The notes under the pieces were generated by a model, which had not been told where the DNA came from, did not search any database, and saw only the letters and a list, made by a program, of their open reading frames with translations. A DNA stretch of 64,000 nt. It comes from an archaeon (lineage in GTDB: Archaea; Thermoproteota; Thermoprotei_A; Marsarchaeales; Marsarchaeaceae). Position 1 is the stretch's first letter, and every line of letters begins with the position of its first letter. The DNA is taken from assembly GCA_021817005.1 (NCBI GenBank), contig JAKAWJ010000003.1:42522-106521 (forward strand). Reading direction: 5' to 3'. The translations under genes were made by a program, and so were the position numbers. Below, one piece after another: positions 24,822 through 32,351 of this stretch.

Positions 24822-25307
24822 ATGGAAAAAATGAAAAATCTGAATTATCTCTCGGCAAACAATTCAGAGGTATCGGCCTCAGAAAGTGGGGGTGAAACGG
24901 ACGCAACAGAGTTGCCTCAGAAGGTTGCACCCACCGAAAAGGAGGAACCTGTACCAGAGGAAGCAGGTAAGGCCGAGCAAGAGGAGAAAAGACCTGAGGA
25001 AAAGCCAGAAGAGGCACCAGAAGAAAAAATAGAATTCACGAGCGAGAGGGATTATATCGTTCCGCTTTCCAGTGTCTACTGGCTGGGTCGCTCCAAGAGG
25101 GCGAAGAGAGCCGTCAACGTCCTGAGGCGCTTTGTTGTTAAACACATGAAGGCAGAGGACGTATACATCGACCAGGAAGTCAACGAGGCAATCTGGTCAA
25201 GAAGCATAGAAAAACCACCTCGTAAAATCGCGATACACGTGGGCATCACCAAGGAGAAGAAGGCCTACGTCTATCCCGGAAAATTACACAGTGAAAGCAC
25301 TGCTTGA
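24822..25307 (+). CDS. rpl31e: 50S ribosomal protein L31e with long N-terminal extension
   Basis: The C-terminal 90 residues are L31e: ERDYIVPLSSVYW, SKRAKRAVNVLRRFVVKHMK, and NEAIWSRSIEKPPRKI are clear. The first 70 residues are an added disordered segment of Glu, Lys, Pro and Ala (for example EEPVPEEAGKAEQEEK); typical L31e proteins are 80-100 aa. No other plausible ATG, GTG or TTG closer to the core is evident in frame, so the extension is probably translated. The next gene starts inside the stop codon (overlap 4 bp). Confidence 0.9.
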   Translation: MEKMKNLNYLSANNSEVSASESGGETDATELPQKVAPTEKEEPVPEEAGKAEQEEKRPEEKPEEAPEEKIEFTSERDYIVPLSSVYWLGRSKRAKRAVNVLRRFVVKHMKAEDVYIDQEVNEAIWSRSIEKPPRKIAIHVGITKEKKAYVYPGKLHSESTA

Positions 25308-25969
25308 CGGTAGAACGATTGAAGATTTTCAATACCGAATCAATCGGAATTTTTGCGCTTGCCACAGATAAGTATGTTTTCGTGCCGCTAAACTCGCAGG
25401 AGAGTTCAAAGAGGCTGATAAGGGAAAAAACCGGAACCGAGGTAGTTGAGCTCGGAATAGGTGGGATAAGTGCGGTGGGTGCCATGGTAGCCGCAAACAA
25501 CAATGGGGTGATGTTGCCTTATAACGCCGATGATGAGGACGTTCTAAACCTGAAGCATCGAGGATTCAACGTGATACGCTCCAGGTCCAAATATAACGCG
25601 TTGGGGAATCTCCTTGCGGTGAATTCACGGGTGGGTTTTGCATCTCCAATTCTTAGTGATGCTTTTTTGGATGCGGCTGAGGATATCCTCGGAGTGGAGT
25701 TATTCAGGGTGACAATAGGGGGACTGAATACGATCGGTTCCGCCTTGGTTCTCACCGACAAGGGATTTGCTTGCCACCCTGAGACATCTGAGGAAGAGTT
25801 AGAGCTCGTCCGAGCTCGTACGCGACTGGATGGGGCAAGAGTGACAGTGAACGGCGGATACCCCTACATTCGGAGCGGCATGATTTCAAACAGTTCATCT
25901 GTCCTTGTCGGATATGCGACGACAGGTATAGAAATGGCAGAAATAGAAAACGCGTTGGGCATTGCCTGA
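25304..25969 (+). CDS. eif6: Translation initiation factor aIF-6
   Basis: Anti-association factor that binds the large ribosomal subunit (221 aa). The five-fold pseudo-symmetric pentein repeats are visible as recurring N..G..vp motifs: ATDKYVFVPLN, ANNNGVMLPYNA, VNSRVGFASPIL, LTDKGFACHPET and YIRSGMISNSSSVLVGYATTG. TTG start overlaps the L31e stop. Part of the S19e-to-ftsY operon, with LX following about 60 bp downstream. Confidence 0.93.
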   Translation: MTVERLKIFNTESIGIFALATDKYVFVPLNSQESSKRLIREKTGTEVVELGIGGISAVGAMVAANNNGVMLPYNADDEDVLNLKHRGFNVIRSRSKYNALGNLLAVNSRVGFASPILSDAFLDAAEDILGVELFRVTIGGLNTIGSALVLTDKGFACHPETSEEELELVRARTRLDGARVTVNGGYPYIRSGMISNSSSVLVGYATTGIEMAEIENALGIA

Positions 25970-26032
25970 ATCTTCGCCGAATTCTTCGAGCTACGCTCAA
26001 ATAATGGTAGCTGACCTAACCTCAGAAGTTGA

Positions 26033-26287
26033 ATGTGTTCTTCGCAGGTCCCGCTTAAAGTATACAAGGTGCGGGGGGAAATGCGACGCGTGCTAGATTG
26101 GCAGCCTTTTACAAAGTTCGTTTTGGCGCATAGCGAACATGACGCTAGGGAAAGAATATTTTCGCTAATGGGAAGTAAGCACAGGCTGAGGAGGCATCAG
26201 ATAAAAGTTGAGAGTGTGTCTTTAATTACCGACCGGGAAGAAGTAGATGATGCAGTTGTGCGACAGTACATGGCTCAAAGTGGGTGA
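26033..26287 (+). CDS. rplX: 50S ribosomal protein LX (L18Ae/L20a)
   Basis: 84-residue archaeal LX protein: KVYKVRGEMRR, WQPFTKFVLAHSEHDARERIFSLMGSKH (the family's conserved G.k...r..I) and IKVESVSLI. It starts with ATG 26033 and overlaps the GTG start of prefoldin alpha by 4 bp. The order L31e, aIF-6, LX, prefoldin alpha, FtsY is conserved in many archaea, which supports the call. Confidence 0.88.
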   Translation: MCSSQVPLKVYKVRGEMRRVLDWQPFTKFVLAHSEHDARERIFSLMGSKHRLRRHQIKVESVSLITDREEVDDAVVRQYMAQSG

Positions 26288-26739
26288 GCCACACGTCTGA
26301 GAGCACGAATCCGGAGAGCAAATACGGCCTGCTTCAAAAACTTCTTGGGGACTATGAATACTTGGGATTGGTCGCACAAACGATCGAAGAGCAGCTTCGG
26401 CTGGTTGAAGCCGCCCAAACTGAGATGCTCACCACTATTGGTTCAGTGCGAGAACTCGTCGAGAAGGGAAGAAACAGAGAGACACTCGTACCTTTGGGTA
26501 GCGGCGTGATGGTTCCGATGAGCGTCCACTCGCCAGAAAAGATGCTCGTGCTTCTGGGAGAAAACGTTTACGCGAAGCTCTCTGTAGACAAGGTCGAAGA
26601 ATACTTGAGTGCCCGGGTAAAGCTACTCGGCGAGCGAACTAACGAACTCGTGAGAGACTACTCAACTACACTTCAGCGAATCCAGCTTCTCCAGCCCAAG
26701 ATTAACAGACTGGCTCAAGAACTGCAAGTTGGCGGGTAG
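26284..26739 (+). CDS. pfdA: Prefoldin alpha subunit
   Basis: Jellyfish-shaped co-chaperone subunit that hands unfolded proteins to the thermosome. 151 aa, with N- and C-terminal coiled coils (YLGLVAQTIEEQLRLVEAAQ and STTLQRIQLLQPKINRLAQEL) around the beta-hairpin region LVPLGSGVMVPMSV, the conserved prefoldin alpha signature. Starts at GTG 26284, overlapping LX by 4 bp; ftsY begins 5 bp after. Confidence 0.92.
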   Translation: MSHTSESTNPESKYGLLQKLLGDYEYLGLVAQTIEEQLRLVEAAQTEMLTTIGSVRELVEKGRNRETLVPLGSGVMVPMSVHSPEKMLVLLGENVYAKLSVDKVEEYLSARVKLLGERTNELVRDYSTTLQRIQLLQPKINRLAQELQVGG

Positions 26740-26744
26740 CATGC

Positions 26745-27647
26745 TTGTTTGAATCCCTAAAGAAGGCATTCGCTGCAGTCACTCAGGCAGTATCGTCCCG
26801 CGACCTTTCTCGTGAAGAAATAGAGAGGACACTGTCTGCGCTTCAAACGCAGCTAGTGCGGGCCGACGTTCCTTTGGAGAGCGCGGTGCAAATCTGCTCC
26901 AGTATAAGAGGGGAGCTAGAGCTTCTGAGGGTTAAGAGGCTTGAGCGCAGCGACGGGACTGTCAACGCAGCTGTTAAAATGGTCCTGATGAGGCTACTTG
27001 AAGTCACGAAAGCCCCGGACTTTGTCTCACTCGTGAATTCAAAGGTTCGTGAAAGAGGGATATGTGTTCTAGTCTTTTTTGGAGTGAACGGCAGTGGCAA
27101 AACCACGACAATTGCCAAAGTTGGATCCTTGCTCAAGGATAGAGGGTTTCTGCCTATATTCGCGGCCGCGGATACTTTTCGCGCGGGCGCTATCGAGCAG
27201 TTGAAGGAGCACGCGGAGAGATTGCAGATCCCGCTAGGACAGACGTCATACGGCCGCGATCCCGCCTCAGTAGGCTACACTGCCATTCAGGAGGCAAAGA
27301 ATAAGGGTCGCAATGTTGTTCTCATTGACACCGCCGGTCGGATGCAGAACGACGTGGGTCTCGTGGACCAGATGGATAAAATAGTTCGTGTTACGAAGCC
27401 CGACTATCGTTTGTTTATAGCAGACAGCCTAGTGGGTAACGATTCACTAAATCAGTTAATCACTTTTAACGAGCGGATAGGTATAGACGGTGTCATCCTG
27501 ACTAAGTTAGATGCGGACGCAAGAGGTGGGGTCATACTCGCAATAGCCACGTCTGTTAAAAAACCGATTGTTCTGGTCGGTACCGGTCAAAGTTACCGAG
27601 ACCTGCAGAGCTTTACACCGGATTTCTTTCTCAGCAAATTGTTTTAA
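26745..27647 (+). CDS. ftsY: SRP receptor FtsY
   Basis: GTPase that docks signal recognition particles at the membrane (300 aa, TTG start). The short N domain (residues 1-90) lacks the long acidic A domain of bacterial FtsY. The G domain has GVNGSGKTTT (113-122), ADTFRAGA, DTAGR near 195 and TKLDADARGG near 251. It ends the S19e operon and lies 3.2 kb from the 7S RNA gene and 1.8 kb from secE. Confidence 0.95.
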   Translation: MFESLKKAFAAVTQAVSSRDLSREEIERTLSALQTQLVRADVPLESAVQICSSIRGELELLRVKRLERSDGTVNAAVKMVLMRLLEVTKAPDFVSLVNSKVRERGICVLVFFGVNGSGKTTTIAKVGSLLKDRGFLPIFAAADTFRAGAIEQLKEHAERLQIPLGQTSYGRDPASVGYTAIQEAKNKGRNVVLIDTAGRMQNDVGLVDQMDKIVRVTKPDYRLFIADSLVGNDSLNQLITFNERIGIDGVILTKLDADARGGVILAIATSVKKPIVLVGTGQSYRDLQSFTPDFFLSKLF

Positions 27648-27671
27648 ACCACCATTGAGTCTCAGGCGCAT

Positions 27672-28586
27672 ATGCGCGTTAACTCTCTTAGGGGTCGCAG
27701 CATTCTCTCGGTTGATGACCTTAGCATCCATGAACTTCAAGATCTCATCGACTTTTCAGTAAGGATAGGGAAGTCAATGACGGCCGGCCTGCTTAGCCTC
27801 GAGAAGGGAAACAGTGTGCTTGCAGCGATATGCCCGGCCGAAGCGAGAGCTCGCTTCTATGCCGAGGTTGCAGCACGGAGGCTCCGGGCTTCTACAGTCC
27901 GGTTCGGATGGGAAGAGGCGAAGGGGTCGCTCGGGGCAAATGCCTCCGATTTCGCACGCTCTATCGGAAGGATTGTGGATTGTGCTGTTGTTGAGGGTTC
28001 CGACCACTCATTCATGGAGGGTATTGCAAAAACGTCGAACATCCCGGTCTTAAACGCTTTGAGTGAAAAGGAAGCACCCGCGCTGGCACTTGCTGATTTC
28101 GCGACTCTGAAAAGCAAACTGGGCAAGTTAACGGGTCTGAATCTGGCATATATAGGAGCGGGCGACGCAATATCCAACTCGGTGATTCTTGCTGCTGCGA
28201 AATGTGGAGTAAAGTTGAAGGTTGCCACGTCAGACCGAGCTCGCCCCAGTATACAAGGCATAGCCCGTGCTAAGGTCGAAGCAGAGAAGACCGGTGGCAG
28301 CGTGGAGCTAGTGAGCACTCCCAGGCACGCGCTCGAGGATTCCGGAGCAGTTTACTGGAATTTTCCCCAGTCGCAGGTAGGGGATACGCCGGTCGAGTTT
28401 CCCGGCATCTCTCTCGAAGCATTGCTAGAGTCTGGCGCCAAAAAGGGAATGTTGGTACTCCGTGGTTTCCCCGTGGGAGGAAACATGTTCAGTCATGATT
28501 CCCCCATAGGTCTGAACGAGATTTTTTGGGAACAGAATGAGAACAGAATATACTCGTTTATGGCTCTACTATCTTCGGTCATCTGA
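27672..28586 (+). CDS. Carbamoyltransferase-fold protein with degenerate active site
   Basis: A 304-aa homologue of ornithine/aspartate carbamoyltransferase that has lost the key motifs. The carbamoyl-phosphate loop STRTR is replaced by PAEARAR (near residue 55), and the HPxQ motif by APAL within VLNALSEKEAPALALADFAT. The middle GLNLAYIGAGDAISNSVI and the fold order are kept. No HCLP-like motif is evident near residue 220 (YWNFPQS). It is therefore unlikely to transfer carbamoyl groups and may have another role. It follows ftsY by 24 bp and precedes the D-aminoacyl-tRNA deacylase. Confidence 0.7.
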   Translation: MRVNSLRGRSILSVDDLSIHELQDLIDFSVRIGKSMTAGLLSLEKGNSVLAAICPAEARARFYAEVAARRLRASTVRFGWEEAKGSLGANASDFARSIGRIVDCAVVEGSDHSFMEGIAKTSNIPVLNALSEKEAPALALADFATLKSKLGKLTGLNLAYIGAGDAISNSVILAAAKCGVKLKVATSDRARPSIQGIARAKVEAEKTGGSVELVSTPRHALEDSGAVYWNFPQSQVGDTPVEFPGISLEALLESGAKKGMLVLRGFPVGGNMFSHDSPIGLNEIFWEQNENRIYSFMALLSSVI

Positions 28587-28596
28587 GAGTGTACAC

Positions 28597-29352
28597 TTGC
28601 TCATAGCTGGTTCCACGATTGACCCCGCGAGCAGGCTAATGATGCAGGCAGTAAGGTCGCAGCTTTTCACGAGACCTGCGTCTACATTTGGGATTGAACT
28701 AGTGGAGATTACAACTGAGCTTACTTCTTCGTCAGTACCTCCTCTACCGGAGGCAGAGACCTACATATTTCTCAGCAGGCATAAGGGAATGAAGCCATGC
28801 TTCACTCTGCACGCCACCGGAAACCCCACGTCAAGGAACGATTTAGGCGGGAAACCCCGTGAACTTGGGATTGCAGCCCCCTCGTTAGCGCTTCGGATTC
28901 TAAGGGAGCTCTCGAAAGAACCTATAATGCCGGTGGTCCATGAGGCCACTCATCATGGTCCAACTTCTCTCGCGGGTAGGGCTCTTTTTGTAGAGGTGGG
29001 CTCAGGGGAGGAGCAGTGGAGCTCCAAACCGCTCTGCGAATATGTGGCCAGATCAGTCGTAAACGCAATCACGAGCTCGTATTCTGGAGTTGGTTATGCG
29101 TGCGCTTTTGGCGGCCCTCATTATGCGTCAAAATTTACGGAATATGCCATGCTACACTCTACAGGTCTGGGACACATAATATCTAAGCACGCATTCACGG
29201 ACATCGATGCCGAAGTGATATTACAGGCGATTGAGAGGAGCCTTCCGAGGCCAGATAAGGCACTGGTTGACTGGAAAGGGCTCACTTCAGACCAGCGTAA
29301 TTTTCTGTTGAGGGAGTTTTCTAGGCTCGGCTTTCCATACGAAAGGATATGA
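28597..29352 (+). CDS. dtdA: D-aminoacyl-tRNA deacylase, archaeal DtdA/GEK1 type
   Basis: Hydrolyses D-amino acids from tRNA. Family motifs are all present: LLIAGSTIDPAS at the N-terminus, LHATGNPTSRNDLGGKPREL, HEATHHGPTSL, AFGGPHYASKFTE and GHIISKHAF; the histidines are predicted metal or catalytic ligands. The frame is open from ATG 28537, overlapping the previous gene by 50 bp, but TTG 28597, 10 nt after that gene's stop, matches the family N-terminus (about 250 aa). Confidence 0.9.
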   Translation: MLIAGSTIDPASRLMMQAVRSQLFTRPASTFGIELVEITTELTSSSVPPLPEAETYIFLSRHKGMKPCFTLHATGNPTSRNDLGGKPRELGIAAPSLALRILRELSKEPIMPVVHEATHHGPTSLAGRALFVEVGSGEEQWSSKPLCEYVARSVVNAITSSYSGVGYACAFGGPHYASKFTEYAMLHSTGLGHIISKHAFTDIDAEVILQAIERSLPRPDKALVDWKGLTSDQRNFLLREFSRLGFPYERI

Positions 29353-29370
29353 CTCCGGGCTGGAAAGGCT

Positions 29371-29378
29371 TTATAAAC
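29371..29378 (+). promoter_or_regulatory. TATA box of secE
   Basis: ttataaac, 21-28 nt before the secE ATG, so the transcript should be leaderless. Confidence 0.65.
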
Positions 29379-29398
29379 TGCGGTAGGAAAAATGAATT

Positions 29399-29569
29399 AT
29401 GGCTCTCTCTGACAGAGTCAAGCAGCTTCGGGACGTATTAATTCTGGCGAGAAAGCCCGATCGAAAAGAGTTCTCGTTCACATTAAAAATATCGGTTATT
29501 GGAATACTCCTCATAGGAGGTATAGCATTCTTTATTCAGCTTATTATGAGCTTTCTAATGGCTACGTAG
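29399..29569 (+). CDS. secE: SecE / Sec61-gamma translocase subunit
   Basis: 56-residue tail-anchored subunit of the protein-conducting channel. A cytoplasmic amphipathic helix (DRVKQLRDVLILARKPDRKEF, with the conserved ...a.KP...EF pattern) is followed by one transmembrane segment (ISVIGILLIGGIAFFIQLIM). Too short for routine ORF calls. It has its own TATA box and stands 3' of ftsY and dtdA. Confidence 0.9.
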   Translation: MALSDRVKQLRDVLILARKPDRKEFSFTLKISVIGILLIGGIAFFIQLIMSFLMAT

Positions 29570-29625
29570 CCCATCCTGAGCTTCTGTTCTTAACCTTGTC
29601 AGTTCGAAAGCATGTAGTTTGAAGA

Positions 29626-30756
29626 CTAGATATAGCCAATTTTTGCTGGCGGCTTGGTGGAAATGTCGAGATAGCAAGCCGAAATCTGGTTATTGAGTGA
29701 GACCAGCTCCTCACCTATTTTTGGAATAAGCGACCAGTTTCTTGAAGAGGGTACCGCTACGTTGAAATCGGTGCTCTCGAAATGACGGAGAAGTGCAATA
29801 TATTTTCCCTCAGGATTGCCCGTGGCTATACAGTATCCAATTCTCGTCAGTCTGCTTGTAATTGATACCCTTTCTTGAAGGCTGGCAAGGGCTACATTTG
29901 AGGGGATAAAGAGTTCGCCCGTGTCATCCTTTGCATTGATGAGAAGCATGCGCCCCCAACCATTTATACACGGAACCGGCTCGCAGAGCTCTGAAATCTC
30001 GCTGAATACCGTGCCAACATTCCTGAACGAATTATAAACAACATTTTCAATCTGGCTTTTATCCTTGGGCTTGGTCTTGGTGTTGTCTCCTATGGCCGTG
30101 AAATAGTACCTGCCTGGTACGGAACCACCGATTGCCTTCTCTACTCTCCTATCTGCCACTCTCGCAAGGTCCATTTTCTCTTGAGACACTTGGCCCACAC
30201 ACTGGGACGCCAAGCCGATTCTTGACATTGGATAGAACGGAAGAGCAAAGCTTGCCTCTAGCCCCGCGAATATTCGCGCAAGTGAACCTAACGACCTTCC
30301 CGCGAGAGGGCAGTACATGGTAGTAGTCCCAGACTTGAATCGCATCGTTCTTGGTGGTGTTGTTGGGACAGGCTCCTCAAAAGATGGAGAGAGGATGTTG
30401 CCGGCAACCAGTGTCCTAGCCCTATACTTTGCGGATAGCTTCGCGAGTACCCCCTTCACGGCTTCGGCATAGCTTGCGATCTTTTCTTCCACAGTTCGAG
30501 CCCGCAGGAGGGGTTTGAAGTCTTGGCGTGCATCAATGGTTTTCACAAGAAGCCCATTGACCCTGAAGAACTCATGGATAGCTGAAGTGAAATCTTGATC
30601 TTCGAAGCCGGTATTCAGGAACACGATCTCGTTGTCTTTTGCCCACTTCTGTGCCAGATATGCCGTTACGAGATCCTGATACGACTGCGTAACAACGCAA
30701 AGTACCTTTTCCTTCTTTCCAAGATGCTCGAAAACGGAGGAGCTTACCGTGGACAC
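29626..30756 (-). CDS. GMP-synthase-like protein with a degraded ATP pyrophosphatase loop
   Basis: A 376-aa protein whose C-terminal end CYLDISTKPPAKIGYI closely matches GuaA (YDIT.KPPATIEWE), and whose middle PLAGRSLGSLARIFAGL...LPFYP and FTAIGDN correspond to GuaA EPLR.LFKDEVR, LP..PFPGPG and GD segments. The N-terminal PP-loop SGGVDS is replaced by TQSYQDLV, so ATP pyrophosphatase activity is doubtful. No glutaminase domain. It may be a paralogue with a regulatory or new function, or a very divergent enzyme. Single gene, with an A/T-rich promoter region on its left side at 30784-30890. Confidence 0.6.
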   Translation of the reverse strand: MSTVSSSVFEHLGKKEKVLCVVTQSYQDLVTAYLAQKWAKDNEIVFLNTGFEDQDFTSAIHEFFRVNGLLVKTIDARQDFKPLLRARTVEEKIASYAEAVKGVLAKLSAKYRARTLVAGNILSPSFEEPVPTTPPRTMRFKSGTTTMYCPLAGRSLGSLARIFAGLEASFALPFYPMSRIGLASQCVGQVSQEKMDLARVADRRVEKAIGGSVPGRYYFTAIGDNTKTKPKDKSQIENVVYNSFRNVGTVFSEISELCEPVPCINGWGRMLLINAKDDTGELFIPSNVALASLQERVSITSRLTRIGYCIATGNPEGKYIALLRHFESTDFNVAVPSSRNWSLIPKIGEELVSLNNQISACYLDISTKPPAKIGYI

Positions 30757-30783
30757 GCGCTCTTCGCATATCTTAATGCTTAA

Positions 30784-31039
30784 GGCGTATTTAAACCATA
30801 GAAAGCAGCTACTGTCCTCATTCTCACTGGGGCGAATAATCTCTACAGAATATCTATATCTAGATTATATTCAATATTGAAAGTGATTTGCCGGGGGGGC
30901 TCGCCCCCGTTTCTGCACTGAGTGAGGCCATTACGCGCGAACCATGGTCTTGATTCGACTTCAGCCTCGGGCTTGGAAGAAGAATTTTGAGGGGATTTTC
31001 CAATCACGTGCCGCGCTCAGCTAAGATTAAAGCCGGAGC
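30784..31039. promoter_or_regulatory. Divergent regulatory region with palindromes and a GC hairpin
   Basis: Between two divergent genes. It contains perfect palindromes ATCTAGAT (30858-30865) and TTCAATATTGAA (30870-30881) in an A/T-rich stretch, followed by a strong hairpin CGGGGG/CCCCCG (30892-30909) and then gtttctg. This could be an operator cluster, or a promoter plus terminator for a short RNA. No ORF. Confidence 0.45.
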
Positions 31040-31651
31040 ATGCGTCGCGGTCCTGCGGTCAGAATGCTTAATCGATTAAGACAATTTACCGCGGGATTTT
31101 TTTCGAAAACGGCTTTGGGCCTTGCGAGAGTCGGGTTAACGCCCAACCAGGTTACCATAATCGGCTTTCTGTTTACAGCCCTCGGGGCCACCTTCATTAT
31201 TGAGAAGGCCCTCTATGCCGGCGCGCTACTCATAATAGCTGGAGGGCTGTTTGATGCCCTTGATGGAGCCCTTGCGAGATTAAAGGGGACTCTGTCGGCC
31301 TTCGGCGGGGTCCTCGACTCCGTGGTTGACCGCTACAGTGACGGATTGATCATCGCTTCCGTCTGGTACGCTCTTGGTATACCATTTCTTGTAGGATCGC
31401 TTGCCTTTGTAGGCTCACTGCTAACAAGCTATACCAGAGCCAGGCTCGAGGCCGCGGGTACAGGTTCTGTTGCGAGCATAGGACTTCTTGAAAGACCCGA
31501 GCGACTGATTTTACTTGTTTTGGCCATCCTTTTACCGGCTCTGAGTCTTTATATCTTTATAGTCGTCGCTTTGCTCTCGAACTTCACAGTGTTTCAGAGA
31601 CTGTCGTACGCTCACAAGAAGCTCGGGAGCCAGTCATCTGGGCTTAGTTGA
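31040..31651 (+). CDS. CDP-alcohol phosphatidyltransferase family (archaeal phospholipid synthesis)
   Basis: Integral membrane enzyme that attaches a polar head group to CDP-archaeol (203 aa). The family signature D-G-x2-A-R-x8-G-x3-D-x3-D is perfect: Asp75, Gly76, Ala79, Arg80, Gly89, Asp93, Asp97. Several hydrophobic helices follow (VTIIGFLFTALGATFII, LLIIAGGLFDAL, and two near the C-terminus). It resembles archaetidylinositol-phosphate synthase, but the head group cannot be fixed. Its 3' end overlaps the PadR gene by 18 bp. Confidence 0.85.
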   Translation: MRRGPAVRMLNRLRQFTAGFFSKTALGLARVGLTPNQVTIIGFLFTALGATFIIEKALYAGALLIIAGGLFDALDGALARLKGTLSAFGGVLDSVVDRYSDGLIIASVWYALGIPFLVGSLAFVGSLLTSYTRARLEAAGTGSVASIGLLERPERLILLVLAILLPALSLYIFIVVALLSNFTVFQRLSYAHKKLGSQSSGLS

Positions 31652-31960
31652 CAATGCGGCAACAGTTTTCTTGATGAAGTCTGATGCGGCAGATAGCTTC
31701 TCAGAGCCCATGTCGGTCAGCTCATAAAACCGTTTAGAGGGTCCCGAGACAACGTTTTGTTTGCTCGACCTGACTAGACCCTCCCGTTGCATGCGGTACA
31801 AGACTGAGTAGACAGTTACCCTGGCAACATCAAAACCAAATCTTGACCGGATTTCTCTAGGTAATTGATAGGCGTACATGCTTCTTTCTTTGAGAATTGT
31901 GGCCACATACACCCAGACCATTTCTTTGGTAAGGTTTCGCACAACCCTTTCGTAGGCCAT
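31634..31960 (-). CDS. PadR family transcriptional regulator
   Basis: 108-aa winged-helix protein. It has the PadR layout: N-terminal helix, HTH with ERSMYAYQLPREIRSRFGFDVARVTVYSVLYRMQREGLV, wing ending SGPSKRFYELTDMGSEKL, and a short C-terminal dimerisation helix. Target unknown; the palindromes at 30858-30881 in front of the neighbouring genes are a candidate site. It lies just downstream of S26e on the same strand. Confidence 0.85.
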   Translation of the reverse strand: MAYERVVRNLTKEMVWVYVATILKERSMYAYQLPREIRSRFGFDVARVTVYSVLYRMQREGLVRSSKQNVVSGPSKRFYELTDMGSEKLSAASDFIKKTVAALSTKPR

Positions 31961-31993
31961 CAGTATCTTCGAGTATCAGGTAAACTAAAGATT

Positions 31994-32275
31994 TTAGTAA
32001 AATTCTCTCTTTCTGTCGTCACGCGAGCGCTGGCTTCTGATCCCCATATATACTGCGCACCTCACACAGTAATTTTTAACTACGGTTGTTTTGAGTATCG
32101 TAGTACCCCGTTTTATCAATTCCCGTGCAAGCTGAGGATCTACTGGGCTAGTTGTTCTCGTGACCCTTATCGCTTTATCTCTTGGAACCCAACCCCCGCA
32201 GCCGTCGCACTGAACGAGCTCGGCGTGCCCCTTGGAACCTTTTGCTCGTCCACGATTTTTTCGCTTCTTTGTCAA
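31994..32275 (-). CDS. rps26e: 30S ribosomal protein S26e
   Basis: Zinc-binding ribosomal protein found in eukaryotes and TACK archaea. From TTG 32275 it reads MTKKRKNRGRAKGSKGH (family start), then VQCDGCGGWVPRDKAIR and YCVRCAVYMGIRSQ with the four zinc cysteines; 93 aa. The open frame extends much further upstream without homology. The shared A/T box near 32300 would place the transcript start next to TTG 32275. Confidence 0.9.
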   Translation of the reverse strand: MTKKRKNRGRAKGSKGHAELVQCDGCGGWVPRDKAIRVTRTTSPVDPQLARELIKRGTTILKTTVVKNYCVRCAVYMGIRSQRSRDDRKREFY

Positions 32276-32298
32276 GAGGTCCTGCGAAATCATTCCTC

Positions 32299-32310
32299 GG
32301 CTTTTAATAA
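32299..32310. promoter_or_regulatory. Shared A/T box between S26e and PfkB kinase
   Basis: gcttttaataag can act as a TATA box on both strands: about 25-30 nt from the S26e TTG (minus) and about 45 nt from the kinase start (plus). Confidence 0.4.
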
Positions 32311-32351
32311 GAGTAGTGGAATGCGGGGACGAAGACAGGCATAGTCGTCGG

